Source: HLUCCA09 sp038757905 (GTDB taxonomy: Bacteria; Pseudomonadota; Alphaproteobacteria; Rhodobacterales; Rhodobacteraceae). From it: a DNA stretch of 64,000 nucleotides. Position numbers and translations under genes: made by a program. Shown piece after piece: positions 63,863-64,000 of the stretch (its first letter is position 1; each line of letters starts with the position of its first letter). The notes under the pieces were generated by a model, which saw nothing but the letters and a program-made list of their open reading frames with translations, ran no database searches and had not been told where the DNA came from. The stretch lies in contig JBCDGG010000001.1 in assembly GCA_038757905.1 (NCBI GenBank), forward strand, positions 15,324 through 79,323, in the 5' to 3' direction.

Positions 63863-64000
63863 CTACCGGCAGGACGCGGAGCGGCTGCGCAGCTATCTGG
63901 CTGCGCATGGCCCGGCGCGGGGGGCCGAGGTGGCCAAAGCCACTGGGGTAGCACGGGCCACGCGGATGATGGCGGACAACCATTACGGCTGGTTCGAACG
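63795..64000. repeat. Perfect 69-bp inverted repeat at the window edge
   Basis: The left arm 63795-63863 is the exact reverse complement of 63932-64000. The spacer is 68 bp. The right arm may continue beyond the window. Both arms are coding text of a DUF2161 gene end in opposite orientation. Confidence 0.97.
63846..64000 (+). CDS. DUF2161 protein, internal-to-C-terminal part, runs off the window
   Basis: The plus strand reads TPVALAYRQDAERLRSYLAA followed by HGPARGAEVAKATGV and NHYGWFER to the last base. This is the natural order at the C-terminal end of DUF2161 proteins (annotated as a predicted phosphodiesterase-like family; activity not established). No start precedes it: a TAA stands in frame at 63810-63812. 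So the N-terminal part of this gene is missing on this side, a broken copy unless the sequence was rearranged. Confidence 0.6.

Overview
The window reads as a high-GC alphaproteobacterial chromosome, most likely a Rhodobacterales/Roseobacter-type bacterium. Supporting signs are a GTTC-N7-GTTC LexA box in front of uvrA, VPLPGG-type C-terminal sorting tails, a Lpd of the usual rhodobacterial type, the valine-catabolism block mmsB / HIBCH / acyl-CoA dehydrogenase, and a DUF2161 gene end at the right edge. This is inference from recognised families and composition; no database search was possible.

Layout. 1-5555 is a lower-GC island that abuts the 3' end of a tRNA-Asn gene (5556-5630, minus). It carries a primase/polymerase fragment split by a frameshift from a RecA-like replication ATPase, an iteron-like cluster of RTCACAA heptamers, two short phage-type ORFs, several unrecognised genes and a small minus-strand pair (DUF2158 plus a partner). 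No integrase lies in the window, so the other end of the island is to the left. 5695-22281 is ordinary core DNA: MBL hydrolase, orphan sensor kinase, DUF924, lpd, MFS, two proteins with C-terminal sorting tails beside decayed copies of one of them, uvrA with a coupled patatin gene, a valine degradation operon and an L,D-transpeptidase.

22967-30526 is a divergent metal-homeostasis locus. Leftward run DUF1636 - ABC ATPase - binding protein - FecCD permease - GNAT. Rightward run a Fur-family regulator (Zur-like) - COG0523 GTPase - WD40 protein - 85-aa Cys protein - an alpha/beta hydrolase whose nucleophile serine is alanine. Two palindromic sites lie between the two runs, and almost every junction is a 4-bp start/stop overlap. 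30842-36488 holds an AT-richer ATP-grasp gene, LysR, DUF2189 and a divergent TetR/SDR pair.

36815-51966 looks like a quaternary-ammonium (carnitine / choline-O-sulfate / betaine) catabolic region: LysR, class II aldolase, a gamma-butyrobetaine-hydroxylase-like oxygenase, a beta-hydroxyacid dehydrogenase, an aldehyde dehydrogenase, a GlxA/CdhR-type AraC regulator, then a tight seven-gene operon of Rieske oxygenase, choline-sulfatase, SDR, BKACE, aldehyde dehydrogenase, SDR and L-carnitine-dehydrogenase-like protein. 53312-60442 encodes a 2376-residue DUF4347 / RTX / DUF4114 surface protein with five copies of an unrecognised 115-124-residue repeat. 61266-63308 is an exported YtcJ-like amidohydrolase with a Cys-rich tail. 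The right edge (63795-64000) is a perfect 69-bp inverted repeat made of two opposed copies of a DUF2161 gene end.

Many gaps of 0.3-1.35 kb hold no recognisable gene; they are listed individually.
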